DNA of 64,000 bases from Azadirachta indica (GCA_022749755.1 CM040452.1:21594350-21658349); one strand, 5' to 3'. Numbered from the stretch's first letter, positions 37,042-50,731 are shown. Program-made: numbers and translations. Notes: generated by a model not told the origin, from the sequence alone.

Positions 37042-40000
37042 TCAAATGTTCAATGGCTCCGCCTCAGTGTCCCTTTCCTTCATTGACCATTCTTGTGTCT
37101 CTGTAACAACAAACAAACATTACTTACTATGAGTATAGAGAAGTTTTGAGGTTAAGGGCGTAAAACTATTAGTGATACATGTTCAGGAAATCTAGGTAAG
37201 GAACATAAGGAGATTCTGACTCTACTGCATTTGTACTTGAAGATTGATGTAAGTTAGCGAAAATATTGTGTGAAGGTTATACTCACTTAATTTGTCAGCA
37301 ATCACCATCAACCGCCTCTGCAAGACTGATGCCACCAAGAGGAAAATGGAGCACATGCCAAACATAACAGTAATGGGGAATGCATCAACCTTTCAACAAA
37401 GAAAACAAAAACAATAAGCAGAGCGAAAGAAAGAGAAAATGAGATTCTAAACTAGGTCAAGTGCATAAGAATATATTTTAGAGTTTATCTGGAACGTACA
37501 TTGTACAGCACAACACACACAAAGATATTGAGAGGGATACGGAAAAAGTTCATGATGGTGCTTCTGGCCTCCTCAGGAATGTATTGGGACCTCATCTTCA
37601 TAATGGACGGCCAGAATATGCCGACACAAGCCTCAAAGGTGCAGAATCCGAGAAGTTGCATACAACCTGAAAATGAAATTCCTCCACCTTTCACCTTGGA
37701 AGGAGCTACTAGGAACTGTTTCAAATTAGTGAAATTAGAGATCATTACAAAAATATATCTAAGAGCCAAAATAAGAAGAGAAAAGGTTAAATGGAGGTGA
37801 TAACATACACTGGTTACAATCGGAAGCAAGAGGGAGAGAGATGACACGACAAAAACAATCTGCATGTAGCTCTCTACCCTGGGTGATGAGCGAGCCATCA
37901 ACCGAGATGCAAGGGAACTTCCCATCATTGAAGCCAGCATGAAAGTTGCAAAAATAAAACCATGAGGAATTTCCTCGTCATTTGGGCTTAAAGCAGGAGT
38001 CCAGAGGAAGACAAAGGTATACATTGAACCTTCAAACAAGGACTGGATAGCACCCAGCAAGGCGATTTTTTCATCTGCAACACATAAAAGATGATTTTAA
38101 TCACTGAAGGACGAGAAGGAATGCAAAACCATATAAATAAACCATGAGCACGCAACAAAGTGAGGCACCAAGAAAGATTATCCAGCCAATCAAATGCCCC
38201 CATGATAGATGTACAGTCTGAAGTGGATATTAAACTCTTACCAGAAGCAATTGCCACAGCAGCACCCCTGAATTGGGTAAGCAAGTCCTTGCTCTCTGAA
38301 GGATCTCCATAGTTTTCAGTCCAAGATGATAAAATAATGGCCATTCCAATTGCAAGAAAGCATGCAGCAGCATCGAATGGTGCCACAGGCCCAAGAGAAA
38401 ATGAATCAACAAGAAGGTTTCCGAATAATCCAGACAAAATAGCAACAAGGCCGTTGCCAAGGAATACTGCCTTTGAGAAAGTTATGGACAACCATTGTTG
38501 CTCAAAGCCCCTCTGCACAAATTACATGACAGAACAGTGAGTTAAAATGACATAACATCTGCAGAAGATAGCAAATCAGTTACTGGCCAGACATTGAAAT
38601 AGATGTAAAGAAGATGAACATAAAAAATGTCATAATCTAGGTATTCATAATGGTCAATGCAAGATAATATTTCATAAATAGCACGTAAACAATCAAAAAC
38701 TGTCAGCTGAGAACAACCAATATAGTAGCAAAACCAGAGAAGAGTTGCAATCTCACCTTGTTGTGTTCTGCAACAAGCCATGACTCGAATGATGAAAATA
38801 GGAGAGAAGTTGCAATACCTCCCAAAACACGACCTATCATCAGAACTTTGTATTGAGGAGAATGCTTAGTGATGCAGCTTAGAATGTATGTTACACAGTA
38901 TGTCACACAAGCCCTCTTACGACCCCTGAATTAAAAACATGGAATGTATCACTAATTTGAGTAAACATACTCCACCAATCAAGAGCTATAATAGCACAAG
39001 CTGAAAAATCTCACTGTTTGTCAGCTAGAGATCCGACAATTGTCCCAAACAACATGGAGGACCCAAAACCAGCAATAAAAAGCTGTCCAATCTCCCCTTT
39101 TCCAAATCCATATGTACTGTAAAGGTAGTAGACATAGGGACCCTGCAACCAGTCCCCAGCTATTGCCAAGTAAACAACAATTTGTCAGGCAAAGAATTAC
39201 AAATACCCTAAGAACTTCTATCCAATTCAAAGGTTTAATCCATACAACAACTACTAGAACAGATAAGTAAAATACATAACCAAAGGGGCATCCCCATGGC
39301 AGAATAGCAAAAACCACCAAATTGGTAACGTATGACTCACATTGACAGATCTGGAAAAATCATATTCAAAGTAATTGTTTAGATTGGCGAAGTGTTTACC
39401 CTATATGTATTTTAAAGTTTAGATAGTCAATGTAACTTGACCTTACATGATCCTTCACTAAAAGTTATATCAGCTAAAGAAAAAATTGGTCAAACTTCAT
39501 CAAGAGATCTATATAAGAGATATGTCAATCAAAAATCACAACGAGGTAATTTTAACAGACATTAAGCTAATTTGCCTTATGGAGATCGCTCTCGGTTCCC
39601 ACACAACGTGAAAACTTATAACCATACTTCAGTAAATTTTCAAGCAATCCAACTGAGCTCAAAAACGACCAACGTAGGAGAACACTTATACTCCTACTCC
39701 AAACACATGTAACACAGATCCCATATCTAAAAAGACTCCCTTGCTTTTAAAACTATATATCTAAAGTTATAAACAACCGCATTTCTTTTCTTTTATTATT
39801 AATTAACTTTCTTTTGCTTTCAGCAATGGCGTCAAAGCAGATTCAAAACACGAAATCCAAGAAATGGGATATCTGCATTCAAGCCAAATAAACTCTAAAA
39901 CTCAGATCAGATCCAAGATACAGTCAACTTAGTAAGCAAGATCTACAACAAATTATAATACCAAAAAAGAGGCAGATCTAAGAAAAGTAAGTTACCCATC

Positions 40001-40146
40001 ATCAGTGAGTAGACAATAAGATAATTGTTCTTGAAGGAATTGAAAGCAGACGAAGTATTGATTCTATCCTTGTTCGTTTTACTCAGCTCCATTGCCGCCA
40101 CCACTGCTCCCAACCCACCAAACACCAGGTAATAAAACATCTCCAT
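37042..40146 (-). CDS. MFS molybdate-anion transporter (MFSD5/MOT2-like), 459 aa
   Basis: Eight exons, 40146-39996, 39159-39015, 38925-38757, 38512-38242, 38074-37809, 37715-37500, 37389-37287 and 37100-37042, give an intact 459-aa protein. It has about twelve hydrophobic helices and the MFS loop 2-3 motif, here GSLADKQGRKRAC, plus the later GRVLGGIATSLLFSSFESWLVAEH helix typical of the MFS_5 (MFSD5) family. Relatives in algae (MOT2) take up molybdate; the plant proteins are annotated as molybdate-anion transporters, mostly untested. The C-terminal tail ends in a hydrophilic MKERDTEAEPLNI. The ATG at 40146 is chosen because MEMFYYLVFGGLG opens the first helix; an upstream in-frame ATG at 40245 would add a basic leader and probably lies in the 5' UTR. 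Confidence 0.92.
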
Positions 40147-40250
40147 TTTCTCTCGCCGCGAGAAAATGAAACAAAAACCACCAAAAATTGAACAGCGATG
40201 TTTAAGACCTCCCCTTTCGATTCGACTAGTTCGCTCACTCACCAAGCGAC

Positions 40251-40262
40251 AGCTATATATAT
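40251..40262 (-). promoter_or_regulatory. TATA box of the MOT2-like gene
   Basis: The minus strand reads GTATATATATAGC about 105 bp upstream of the start codon at 40146, a good position for a TATA box with a 5' UTR of about 75 nt. Confidence 0.5.
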
Positions 40263-40852
40263 ACTGGTTCAGGCCAAAGCTGGGTTCTCAATCCTCTGCT
40301 CGTTTCGCTTTTCTGTCATTCTCAACTGTTTTCCATTTCGATTGTACGTTTGACTTTTTATTCAGGAACAATTAGTTACCTTCGAAGAGTACAATGACAT
40401 TATGCATAAGAGCATAGAGTTTTAACGTGGTTTATGTTGTAGAGGATAGGAGCTGAACGACGCGGCTTTATACTGCGTCCACTTAACGTCATCCGTTTAC
40501 CACATGGCGAGATCTGAGATGTCTTTTGTTTTTTCATATTGCCACCTTGGTGTCGGTAGTTGTAATAGTACTTATGGGGCAAGTCTTGGATCCGGTAGTG
40601 GGAACAGAAGGTGGACCCTACTTCTCGTTTTGTTCTGTACGCCGTCTGATTTATCAAGTAAATTGGAAAAATCATGATAGGAAATTCCTTGTATTGATCC
40701 GGTGCTTTAATTGCTTTTTGACGGTGCACATCTGTTAGCGTTAATGAATTTTAAGCATGTAAGTATAGTACGGCATCAACTAACATTATCCTTCCGTTAG
40801 TTTTCCGTTTTCTAGGTACGAAGTCTTTGATTGTTAAAAGGCCTTTTATGTG

Positions 40853-42030
40853 GGATAACTTCTGTTTTACCCCTCATTTATTAATAATCTTCATTTATAA
40901 GTTATAGTTTGAAAAATTATCAATCAGTACCTATCTTTTAGCAACTCACTGTTAAACTTAACACTATCAGAGATAAAATAAAAAGTTAACAAATATTTAT
41001 AAAATAAAAAATTTAACGTAAGAATAAGTTTGTAATTTTATAATTAAATTTATTAAAAAATATATTTGTTTTCTCCCTTCCTCTCATCTCTTCTCTCTCT
41101 TTCTGTTGTCTCTTCTCCCTTATCTCTTCTCTTCTTTAGATTCAACATCAAACTTAGATGTTGCACTACAAGCTGAAGATCCATCATCTATCGGCTCTAT
41201 TATTGTTTTTGAAATTAATTTTTTTTCTTTTTAATTATTGTTGCGTATTAAAAATTGTAAATCTATCATTTTTTTTCAAAATTGATTATTTTTTCATCCC
41301 ATTATTGATAGCAAACTAAATTTAAGATCTTATATTTTTCTTGGAATTAATTATTTGACTGTGAAATAAATATCAAATTAAATTGAATTTCTTTATCTTG
41401 AATTTTATATCTATTGATTTATATATATAATTTGTTGGAATTGAAATAGACAAATTCGAATTTGATTTTGGATAATTACATGATATGATGAGAGAGTTGT
41501 TATGAAAAAGTTTGATTTGATTTGATTTGTTCTTGAATTATATAAAAAAAAAAATCATCCTTGCTCTGGAATGAAGGAAAAAAATTTTCTTTTATTTTGA
41601 TTAAGTGAAAAAAAGAAAAAATAAGTTATTTTTTATATATACTTTATGTTTAAACAAATAAAAAATATAAAAATAAAAAATTATAATCTTCTCACACAAA
41701 GTATTCTATTTTGGGGACTATTTTGGATTTAAAAAATAATAATATATCATAATTAATATATAATAAAATTTATATTATTTTTCATGCAGTTGTTCATTAT
41801 ATACAGGACTAGTTTGGTCTTTTTACATGCACTATAAACACAAATATAAGGATATTTATGTCTTTGCACAGGTCCAGATAACTGAAGTAAGGACAGTACT
41901 ATAATTTCATCAAATTCTGTTCATCTTAACAGTAAGTAAACAAAAATGAAGTCCTTTTGATGACTTTTTAAAATTTTAAGTTGTTTATGAAAATTATCAA
42001 TAAATGAGGGGTACAATTAAGGATATTCTT
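40853..42030. mobile_element. long-TIR non-autonomous DNA transposon (Mutator-like MITE)
   Basis: About 105 bp at the left end (from 40853) match, inverted, about 105 bp at the right end (to 42030). The best-preserved block is TACCCCTCATTTATTRATAA at about 40868-40887 and 41993-42012; another shared block is ACTGTTAA. The interior is AT-rich with a CT-rich tract at 41073-41140 and no coding capacity. The exact ends and a target duplication could not be fixed. Long TIRs with TACCC near the tip also occur in the two other elements of this window. Confidence 0.6.
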
Positions 42031-43605
42031 TTTTTAAACATGGCAAAAAAATTTCATATTTTCATTTTTATCCTTCTATTTGTAACTAAAAAGGAGCTTA
42101 CGAATAATTAAAAGTTATATTAATTATTAAAAATTCAACACTTTACATTTTTTTGTTTAAAAATGTGCTTGATAACTGAAAATTTATACATTTTTCTGTT
42201 AAAAATTCAACTAATATAATATTTATTTGAAGAAACTCAATTTTAAGTAGGTCCAAGCCTAAAGTGTTTATTTTATAAAATAATTAGAATACAATAATAT
42301 ATTTGAGAGTATTTTAATACTTTTTAAATCAATAAAAATAGTTTGTAATTTGATTTTTTTCAAAATTAAAAAAATTAGAACATGTCGGAATTTTTTTTTT
42401 TGGAAAAGGAATTTACTGTAATTTTAATTTATTAAAAAATATTTTAAAATAATTATAAAGATCCAAAGTCAATGTTGACTTGAGAGCTGAAAGCTTGTGG
42501 TTTGTCATGCAAAGACGTGACACGATTGATATTGACTCCCGCTCATAATGCTCAAGAACTAATTAGCCAATATGAAAAATATACTTTAAAAAATAATTTT
42601 TAATTGAGTTTTTTCTAAAAAATTACCTTTTTTAAATTTTCAACGAACACATTATTAAATTTTAAATTATATAATAAATATATATTAATTATATAATTAA
42701 TTTTAATTTTAATAATTAAATATGTTTAAATCAATAATTTATAAATAATATAAATATATATGTAAAATAATAAAATTGTTGATTTGTTCCATGTTTATAT
42801 ATATCTATATATATATAAAGTAATAATGTGCGAACATATGAGTGCTATCGAATTGGTAGCACATAAAAATATTTATCATTATCGCCTATATAGTGTTTGT
42901 TTTTTTGTTTAAAATTTAAATACGGTTGAAATCTAAATTTAATTAGTATGTTTATTTTTTTTATTTATAAATATCTAAATATAAATATTAAATTATTTTT
43001 TTATAATAACAAATCTTAAAATGGTATATTAACATAAACATTAAAAAAATATTAAATTAATATATTAAGTTGTTAATATATATAAATATTAAATAATAAA
43101 TTAAAAGTATTATTAATAAATAAAATATTTAAATTATTCATATATTTACTTATTTAAATTTAAATTAAATTTTTTAATTTAATTATATTATAATATTTTT
43201 AATAAATATTTAAATATAAATTAAAAATTAAATAACTTTTAAATATCACAATAAATATATTTAAACTTAAAAATTCATTAATAAAAATAAAAATAAAAAT
43301 ATAAGATATACAAAACTGCGGAGTCGCAGATATTCCCAGCTTTAAATGGCAAAAGTTCTTTGTCATTTAGGGAGTTCAGTTAACATAACAGGAAAAGGAA
43401 ACAGTGATAAAGATGAGAGAAATCCAAATGGGAAAGAAAGCCCTTACGATATGAACCACAAGTTCAGATTTTAAGAGAGATAAAATCCCACAAACCTTAT
43501 GTTCCACTTGCCTCGCTTCCTTAAGTAGTACTTCAATTAAAACACAAGTAGCAAAAGCACTTGCTTAAAGTAGATAAAATTCAGTACATTGATCAGAGAG
43601 ATATT
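42031..43605. other. AT-rich intergenic, ending in the rhodanese gene promoter
   Basis: Extremely AT-rich between 42100 and 43320 with no coding signal. From about 43320 the composition becomes normal, marking the promoter and 5' UTR of the rhodanese-like gene. Confidence 0.4.
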
Positions 43606-44893
43606 ATGGCTGCTCTTACTTCAATTAGCAAATTACACTCTTCTTCAACTGCTTTATATCCCAATTACCAATCCTCACCGTTGATTTTCGCTCCAAAAAC
43701 TGGTCAAGAAAATCTCTGGTGGTCGACAGTAAGATCAGTTGCATTTTCAAGGAGAAGATTATCTTCACAGACTGTGCCAAGGAGCCTGAAAATCCAAAAT
43801 ACGGCAACAAAATCTGCTAAAACACCAGGTAATTACACACTCGATGGCTGTCCTCAGTTGAAAACAATTTTGGGGATGAAAGTAGTATGACTGGTTGAAC
43901 GATTCCAAAAACAGTTCTGATTTGGTTTCTTTTAATTTCTTGCTTTATTTGGAGGGATCAGCTGAAGAAGATTGGAAGACTAAGAGAGAATTGTTACTCG
44001 AGAAAAGGGTATAGCTCTCTCTATAATTACAATTTTGCGATAAGTTTATTAAGACTGTATGGTGATGCTCAAATTTGGTTACTAGAGGAGAATAATTTAG
44101 TTGAAATGTTTCATCTCTTGCAGGTAAGGAGTGTGGATGTGAAGGAAGCCCTGCGCCTTCAAAAGGAAAACAACTTTGTGATTCTTGATGTGAGGCCTGA
44201 AGCAGAATTTAAGGAGGTTAGTGAACAACAGGAGAAATCAAAGGAAAGAAGAACAGGGACAGCAAGTTTATGTGGTGCTTGGGTTGGGTGTATTATTGTT
44301 ATTATTATTATTATTATCATCAATGTCTTGTCTTGTGTGCAGGCTCATGCGCCGGGTGCTATCAATGTGCAAATGTACAGACTAATAAAAGAGTGGACGG
44401 CGTGGGACATTGCAAGGCGAGCTGCATTTGCATTTTTCGGAATCTTTTCTGGCACAGAAGAGAATCCGGAATTCCTGCAAAGTATATAGTATACTACTGT
44501 TGTACAAGCTCAAGCTGCAAAGTACATATAACTAATGAGATGTTTGATATGTTCTACCAGGTGTGGAATCACAATTAGATAAAGAAGCAAAGATTATTGT
44601 GGCTTGCTCTTCAGGAGGTACAATGAAGCCGTCGCAAAGTCTTCCCGAAGGTCAGCAGTCAAGGTAATTAATTAATTCTGCCCTACACAAAAATTTTCAT
44701 TTATTCAAACTTTTACAGTAAAAATAAGCTAAAATCCAAGTATAAAGAATGCGCTGATTCCTGCATTTCTGGGTGCAGATCACTGATAGCAGCATATTTG
44801 CTTGTTCTCAATGGTTACAAAAATGTGTACCACTTAGAAGGAGGACTCTATGCATGGTTCAGCGAGGGATTGCCAGCGGTTTCTGAAGAGTGA
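43606..44893 (+). CDS. rhodanese-like (sulfurtransferase) domain protein, plastid, 239 aa
   Basis: Six exons, 43606-43828, 43962-44008, 44124-44216, 44343-44481, 44561-44663 and 44779-44893, give 239 aa with closed phases. The first 70 or so residues are rich in Ser/Thr/Arg and poor in acids, as in a chloroplast transit peptide. The rhodanese domain follows from about residue 91: VDVKEALRLQ, FVILDVRPEAEF, HAPGAINV, the active-site loop starting at Cys183 (VACSSGG) and the closing LEGGLYAWFSEGLP. The catalytic Cys is kept, but the loop is CSSGGT rather than the CRxGx(R/T) of thiosulfate sulfurtransferases, so the substrate is open. It looks nearest to Arabidopsis STR14-type single-domain proteins. 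Intron 3 contains an (ATT)n run. Confidence 0.92.
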
Positions 44894-45821
44894 AGAATCA
44901 GTGTTTTTGAAGATGTTGCTCCCGCAGAAGCTGCTGCTGCTGGTCAAGTTTTGTCCTCCATCCTGATGTTGATCGTGTGATTGTATTATATGTTCACCGA
45001 CACCAGTTTTATCCATTGATTCAAAATGTTGTTTGTTTGTATCAATACCTGAGTTCACTGTAATCATAATGTTAAGTCTTCAAAATATTGGTATCCACTG
45101 GAGAGATTATTACAGAATCCTTGTTCGGAAATGACTACGCGAACAGATGATAAAACATTAACATTATAACATAAAAAGGTAGAAATATGTTGTACAAGTT
45201 TTAATTTAGATACTTAATACAAGCTAGATTTTATTGTGCAACACTGTTTTCATGAAGCGTGAATGATCCTCGTGGCAATGAAAATAAGCACAAAAACATA
45301 CATTTCCAAGAATGCAGTAACAGTAATACAATCCCCAAAGAAATCACAGATTATTGTTGCAGTCACCTATTGTCTCTGATACCAGAAGAAAGAAAAAGAA
45401 AAACAAGGAAAAACACCAATCTAAAACCAAATAAATTGTCACCTCATCCCAGACATGGGAACCGCGAACAATCAACATGAACAAAAACTTAACCATGACG
45501 TTCCCCGAGGAAACCAAATTTCAAGTAGTTCTACACATTGCAGGGTAATGTTGCAATGCAAAATCCTGATGTCAAGTACCAAATGAGGATTTCTTCATAG
45601 TCACATAGAACCCGGAATCCCACCTGTGCCATGTACATCATAACTGAAACTATGACAAATCAATGCTGACCAAGAAAATATACAAGCCACTGTAGGATCC
45701 TGGATACTCATTCCAGCAATCTGCATCCTAAACTTTTAAGGATTTACAAGGCGTTGTGAAGCAGTTAATTTTGTATTCTTTTCTGATAAGAAGAAATGTC
45801 TTTCTAATGTGCAATAATTTA
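44894..45821. other. convergent 3' flanks of rhodanese-like and VPS26 genes
   Basis: 3' UTRs of the two converging genes. An open frame at 45259-45480 (+) is Lys/Asn-rich and shows no family features. Confidence 0.5.
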
Positions 45822-48800
45822 TCAGGAATTTTCTTGTAGCCTGTAAATGGTGATTTCCTGCTGTTTGAAGTACCGGCGGTCCTCTTCATCAACCAGAACA
45901 AGGTTCAAATAATACTTCACACTGAATTTATTGTTAATATTACGATGAGTTGGCGTCAGCTCATAAGGGCTAAGAAACAGTCTTATGGGAATTGATTCAC
46001 CTGTAAAAGCAAGAATGCCTGTAAGCAAATGCACCCACTGGAAATTGAAACATGTAATAAATCACATTTGAAAGATGAACATCTTTAACTTCTCATAATT
46101 TACTTCAGCTTATTCCAGGCCATCATAATAAACTAGATTCTGGTTTTTGTGTTTATCATTTACATGGTAGTAAAAACAATTTCTAATGTGTCTCAGTTGG
46201 TCATATTTTTATTTTAATCCAAAAAAAATAGAAGAAATTGCAGCTTACCTCTGACAGGAGCACCATCCATTAACTCGAATTTAGCAAGTGTCTCAGTTTC
46301 AACATGTGTATTAGCTCCAGATCCAGTTGATTCCCGCCGTCTGATCTCAAGATCCATATTCTTAATTTTGATTCTCACGAGAAGAAAATATATCTTGCCA
46401 ATAATAACATCTTTCAGGTGATACCTATAAAATTCAGAAGTTCCAATAAGAAATAATGAAAATATATCCCCTTCTGACCTACTTAACAGTATATTGCCAC
46501 CCAACACCTATTAATACCCTACAATGTCAATCATACATCACATCTGTCATAATGCACAATTTCAAACTTGGTCAGGCCACAACTGTAATTCAAAATCAAA
46601 GCTATCTTATATTCTAAGTCTGACTACTGAGATACCTGCTCAAGAGCTTAACAAACTTGAAACTACTGCCCAAATCCTACTCAAAATATATGTCCAACTT
46701 ACTTGCTTTTATTGTATTCAAACTCAATGTGCAGGCAATCTTCAATTCCCACTTCCATCTGCACAAGCAATAAAAATTATTATAAAGTTTAAAGAGTGAT
46801 AACCCAGAATAATTGTTTTGTAGAATTTCTGGCAAATTTGATACAAATCTAAGATGAGTTTACATCAAAGAATGAAAAAGGTGGAGTTTCAGGTTCATGT
46901 TTGTTACTTATCCCCAAAACAAACACTGCCACAGAAATTACAAAGCTGAGAAAGCAATGAATTTTTGCATTATGTGTTCCTTGTAGAAATAAAAAACCGA
47001 AACTCACCTTGATGCTATTGTTAATTGATGGAGGTGGCGTATAGTTGCGAACCTGACAAAGAGAAAAAGGCATGAAGAAAAAGAATAGAAGCTATATTTG
47101 AATAGTTCAGCAAGTAATTTCATGAAAAGTGCAGGATTTCTGTGACACTTTAATCCGCCAAAATCACTGCATCCTGAATTGACCTCTTATATCAATGCTA
47201 ATAAATCAATGGATGGCAGCAATATTAATCATATTCTACTGATGCTTCTTGCAGGGTACAAATCCAAATTATGTGCATGCAGAAGTTCATAATTGTCATC
47301 AATTGCTGACAAAAACACAGAGAGAGAGAGAGAGAGAGAGCAAGCATGTGTGTGGGGAAAGATATTAGAAAATATTACCACAAAATCTTGGTATTCAATT
47401 ATGCTTCCACCATAACCACGGCTTACAGTCACTTTCAGAACATACCTACAGAAAGCACATACAAACTCTATTGAACATGAGGTCTCAGTTATAACATCAC
47501 ATTTTCCATTTTTACCCTACAAATTGTCAAGTGGCTAGGGGCAAGCATTTTGCAGATTCTTCATGAGCATTCTGACCAGTAAGCATGGAGAGGAGCTAAA
47601 AGAGGAATGCCAGAAATGCCACCCTTCTTATTTACTAATAAATCAAAAGCATATCTATTATTTTACTTGCCAAATATTATACATCAACATTTAAGCAACA
47701 TAAGAAGTCATATATGCGAGGCTGAATACTTGGCTGAAAGAAATAAAGAACCACCCAATATTTAGGTCCATGCAGCTTCCCATGATAGAGCTGATGTATT
47801 TTGGTTTCAAGAATAGCAACATATTAAGTAGAAGAAGTATTAAGAAACAATATAAGACTAAAACAACAAATCATTTAACCCCCACAACTGTAATCAACCA
47901 AAAACGATATGCAGAAATATTTCCCTAAAACCTTATAGGACCGAATAATTAACATACCTTAGCCTTACATTCACACCATTGTATGTCTCATATGGCATTT
48001 CTACTGTAGAAAATTCAAATGGATATGTTTTTCTTTCGTATATTTCTCCAGGAACATCCAATTCACGGACTGCAAACAAGATAATCAAAAATAAGACCAA
48101 GGTAAACACAATAAATTGACTAAACTCAATCAAACATAAAAATAGACATTTTATAATATTTGGATTTCCAAAATGATGAAAGCAGAATAAACAAATATTT
48201 TGAAGTGAATTTGCATGCTTTCCTGCCTGAAGTGTTACAAGCAATAAATCAATACACTGTTCCACCAAATAATTGACAGCCATAATTTAAGTTTATAATT
48301 GGAGCAAAGAAATGGAAAGCAAGAGTGCACTCACCAAGGGAAGTAAAGTCATAAAAGTTGCCTCTGTCAAAGTACATCTCTGGAAAGTGAAACAAAATTT
48401 ACAGCGTTACAAACTCCATTTCAACAAATAAGAAAGTACAATACCTCATAGGGTATCTAAGCCACAAATAGTAAATATTGGAACAATAAGTGCAGATATC
48501 CGACAGAAAATCACAAATGAACTACATTTCCTCCACCACGCATTACCCAAAAAATCCCCGTAATTCAAATTGACTGTAAAACAAGTGATAAGAAGCTTTG
48601 ATAACAGTCACAACTAGCAAAGGCCAAGGATGCATACTTTACAAAGGAAAAAGTATTGATGAAAAATTACTGATACTAGAATCCAGGTTCTCATATCTCT
48701 TCTTGTACCAAAAATGCATCACAATGCAAAGTTACAGTTACATCAAGCACTCACCAATTTGACCAAGGAGTTCAATTTTGGCACCATTGTGTTCAACCTT

Positions 48801-49295
48801 TTTCCCTTGAAATGGTTCAACAGAAATCTGAAACCAAATCAATGAAATTTTCAATCATTAATGATCATAATAAAAGTGCAGCATAACCTGCATAATAATC
48901 CTCAACCTTCAAACCAAACTATCAAACTAAGTAAGTACCTTCCCAGAAATATTTTCTTGACTTTGGAAAAGTGGAACCATGATCGTTTGACCATTTTCCT
49001 TCTTTAGCGGAACCTTTAAAAAATACACGCATAAGACTGTAACTTTACAGATCAATATCAATACATTCACACACTTCACATAACAAACACCATTTTTAAC
49101 AAAATTCTAACTAGATAAATGACTAGAAGTTACCTGCTTGCGAGTTTTTCCATCAGCAAACGTAATTGAAATATTGCACGCAGGTTTAAAAGCTCCAATG
49201 AGGTAATTCTGAAAAACCAATAATTTGAACAATAAATCCAAGAAAAGAAAACAATCAAAGTAATAACTGCGACAACAGTCATGTAACCTTACCAT
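45822..49295 (-). CDS. VPS26: retromer core subunit VPS26, 301 aa
   Basis: Eleven coding exons: 49295-49293, 49208-49134, 49013-48939, 48827-48755, 48379-48335, 48069-47958, 47445-47379, 47052-47008, 46758-46703, 46424-46249 and 46000-45822. All phases close and the product is 301 aa, the normal length. It is highly conserved: NYLIGAFKPACNI, NGQTIMVPLFQSQENISGK, EMYFDRGNFYDFTSLVREL, YHLKDVIIGKIYFLLVRIKI and PYELTPTHRNINNKFSVKYY are all VPS26 blocks. VPS26 has an arrestin-like fold and, with VPS35 and VPS29, forms the retromer core that recycles vacuolar sorting receptors and PIN proteins from endosomes. The first coding exon contributes only the ATG. A foldback transposon sits about 340 bp upstream. 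Whether it is the A or B paralogue cannot be told. Confidence 0.96.
47321..47340. repeat. (GA)n microsatellite
   Basis: GA run in the VPS26 intron between exons 7 and 8. Confidence 0.85.
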
Positions 49296-49636
49296 GCTTG
49301 TTGACCGTCTAGTGCGGATTACAAAAGCTCTTCAATCCAAAAACACCAAGAGAAACTCCATATTAGATTCAACTAACTCGTATTATTTAAAACCCTAATA
49401 ATGATTAGATCGTTGATTGGGATCGAATGATGAAAGTAAATGACACAAAGTTCAGGAAATTGGAAGATGGTCGTACCTTAGAGATATGATTTGTGAACGG
49501 ATCGCGAGAAGAGAAAACCCTAGAATTCCTGCAAATCGAGATTTAGTTTATTTAACAGCTGATGATTTCATCGATGTAAAAGCTTTGAAAGTTAGGAAGC
49601 AATGGCAAAGAAGAATACTGCTGGTTTCTTCTCAAA

Positions 49637-50731
49637 GGGCAAATGCACATTACCCACCTAAGGTTGAGCTAACTACTCAATTGCCCCTAAGGTTTCAGAA
49701 ATACCCATTACCCTTGCCTCCATTTTTCTTCCAACTTTATCCTTACATAATCTAATTTAAACCATCAAATTAAACGGAACCGGACCAATAAACTGAACCT
49801 TTAAACCGTCAAACCGAACCATACTTTTAAAATTCAAATATGTATATAATAACTTATTTTTTTTAGTTTAAAATAATTTAATATTAAAATACATATACAT
49901 AATTTATATAAAAATTATATGTAAAAGTTAAATATATTTTTTGAAACTTTTAAAATTAATTTTTTTAATTATAAATATTTTTAATAATTTTCAATAATTA
50001 TATTTTTTTAATTTTAATTTTAATTTAGAAATTTTTTTGATAAATTTCTAAAATTAAAAATAAAAACAATTATAAAAAATATTAAAATTTTTTTCTAAAT
50101 TACAATTATAGTTAAAAAATTATTTTTAAGTTAAAATTAGTCCTAAATTAATCGATAAATCATGTTTAAAATAAGTTAATAATTAAATTTATATAAAATA
50201 ATTATAATTATTAAATTTGAATTATTTCTAATAAATAAATTTAATTATAAACAATTTATTTTTCAAAAAAAATAATTTTAAAAGTTAAAAAATATATATA
50301 ATTTTTACACATAATTATTGTTATTTATTTTTAAATTTTTATAATATCAATTTGATTATAAATATACTTATTTTTTAAAAAAAATTTAAAATTTCAGAAA
50401 TATATTTAACTTTTACATATAATTGTTATTATTTAACAAGTAGTTAATAATATAAATTATATATGTTTAATTTTAATTATTAAATCTAAATTATTTTACA
50501 CCAAAAAATATAAATTATATATATTTGAAAATTAAAACAGTGGTTCGGTTTGACGGTTCAAAGATTCAGTTTGTTGATTTCGGTTCGGTTTGATTTGGTG
50601 GTTCAAGTTGGGTTATCTAAGGATAAAGTTGGAAGAAAAATGGCGACATGGGGGTAATGGAAATTTTTGAAACCTTAAAGAGGAATTGGGTAGTTAGCTC
50701 AAACCTTAGGGGGGTAATGGGCATTTTCCCC
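49637..50731. mobile_element. foldback / long-TIR (Mutator-like) non-autonomous element
   Basis: The left end (49637-49820) and right end (50542-50731) are inverted copies, sharing TTTTTCTTCCAACTTTATCC, GAGCTAACTAC and CGTCAAACCGAACC. The inverted similarity goes on inward with AT-rich sequence: AAAAGTTAAATATATTT near 49921 matches its complement near 50415. The element is therefore close to one large 1.1-kb palindrome. No coding capacity is seen. The flanks TTCTCAAA and TTCCCAAT are a possible decayed 8-9 bp target duplication. It lies between VPS26 and the AAA-ATPase gene, in the VPS26 upstream region. Confidence 0.78.
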
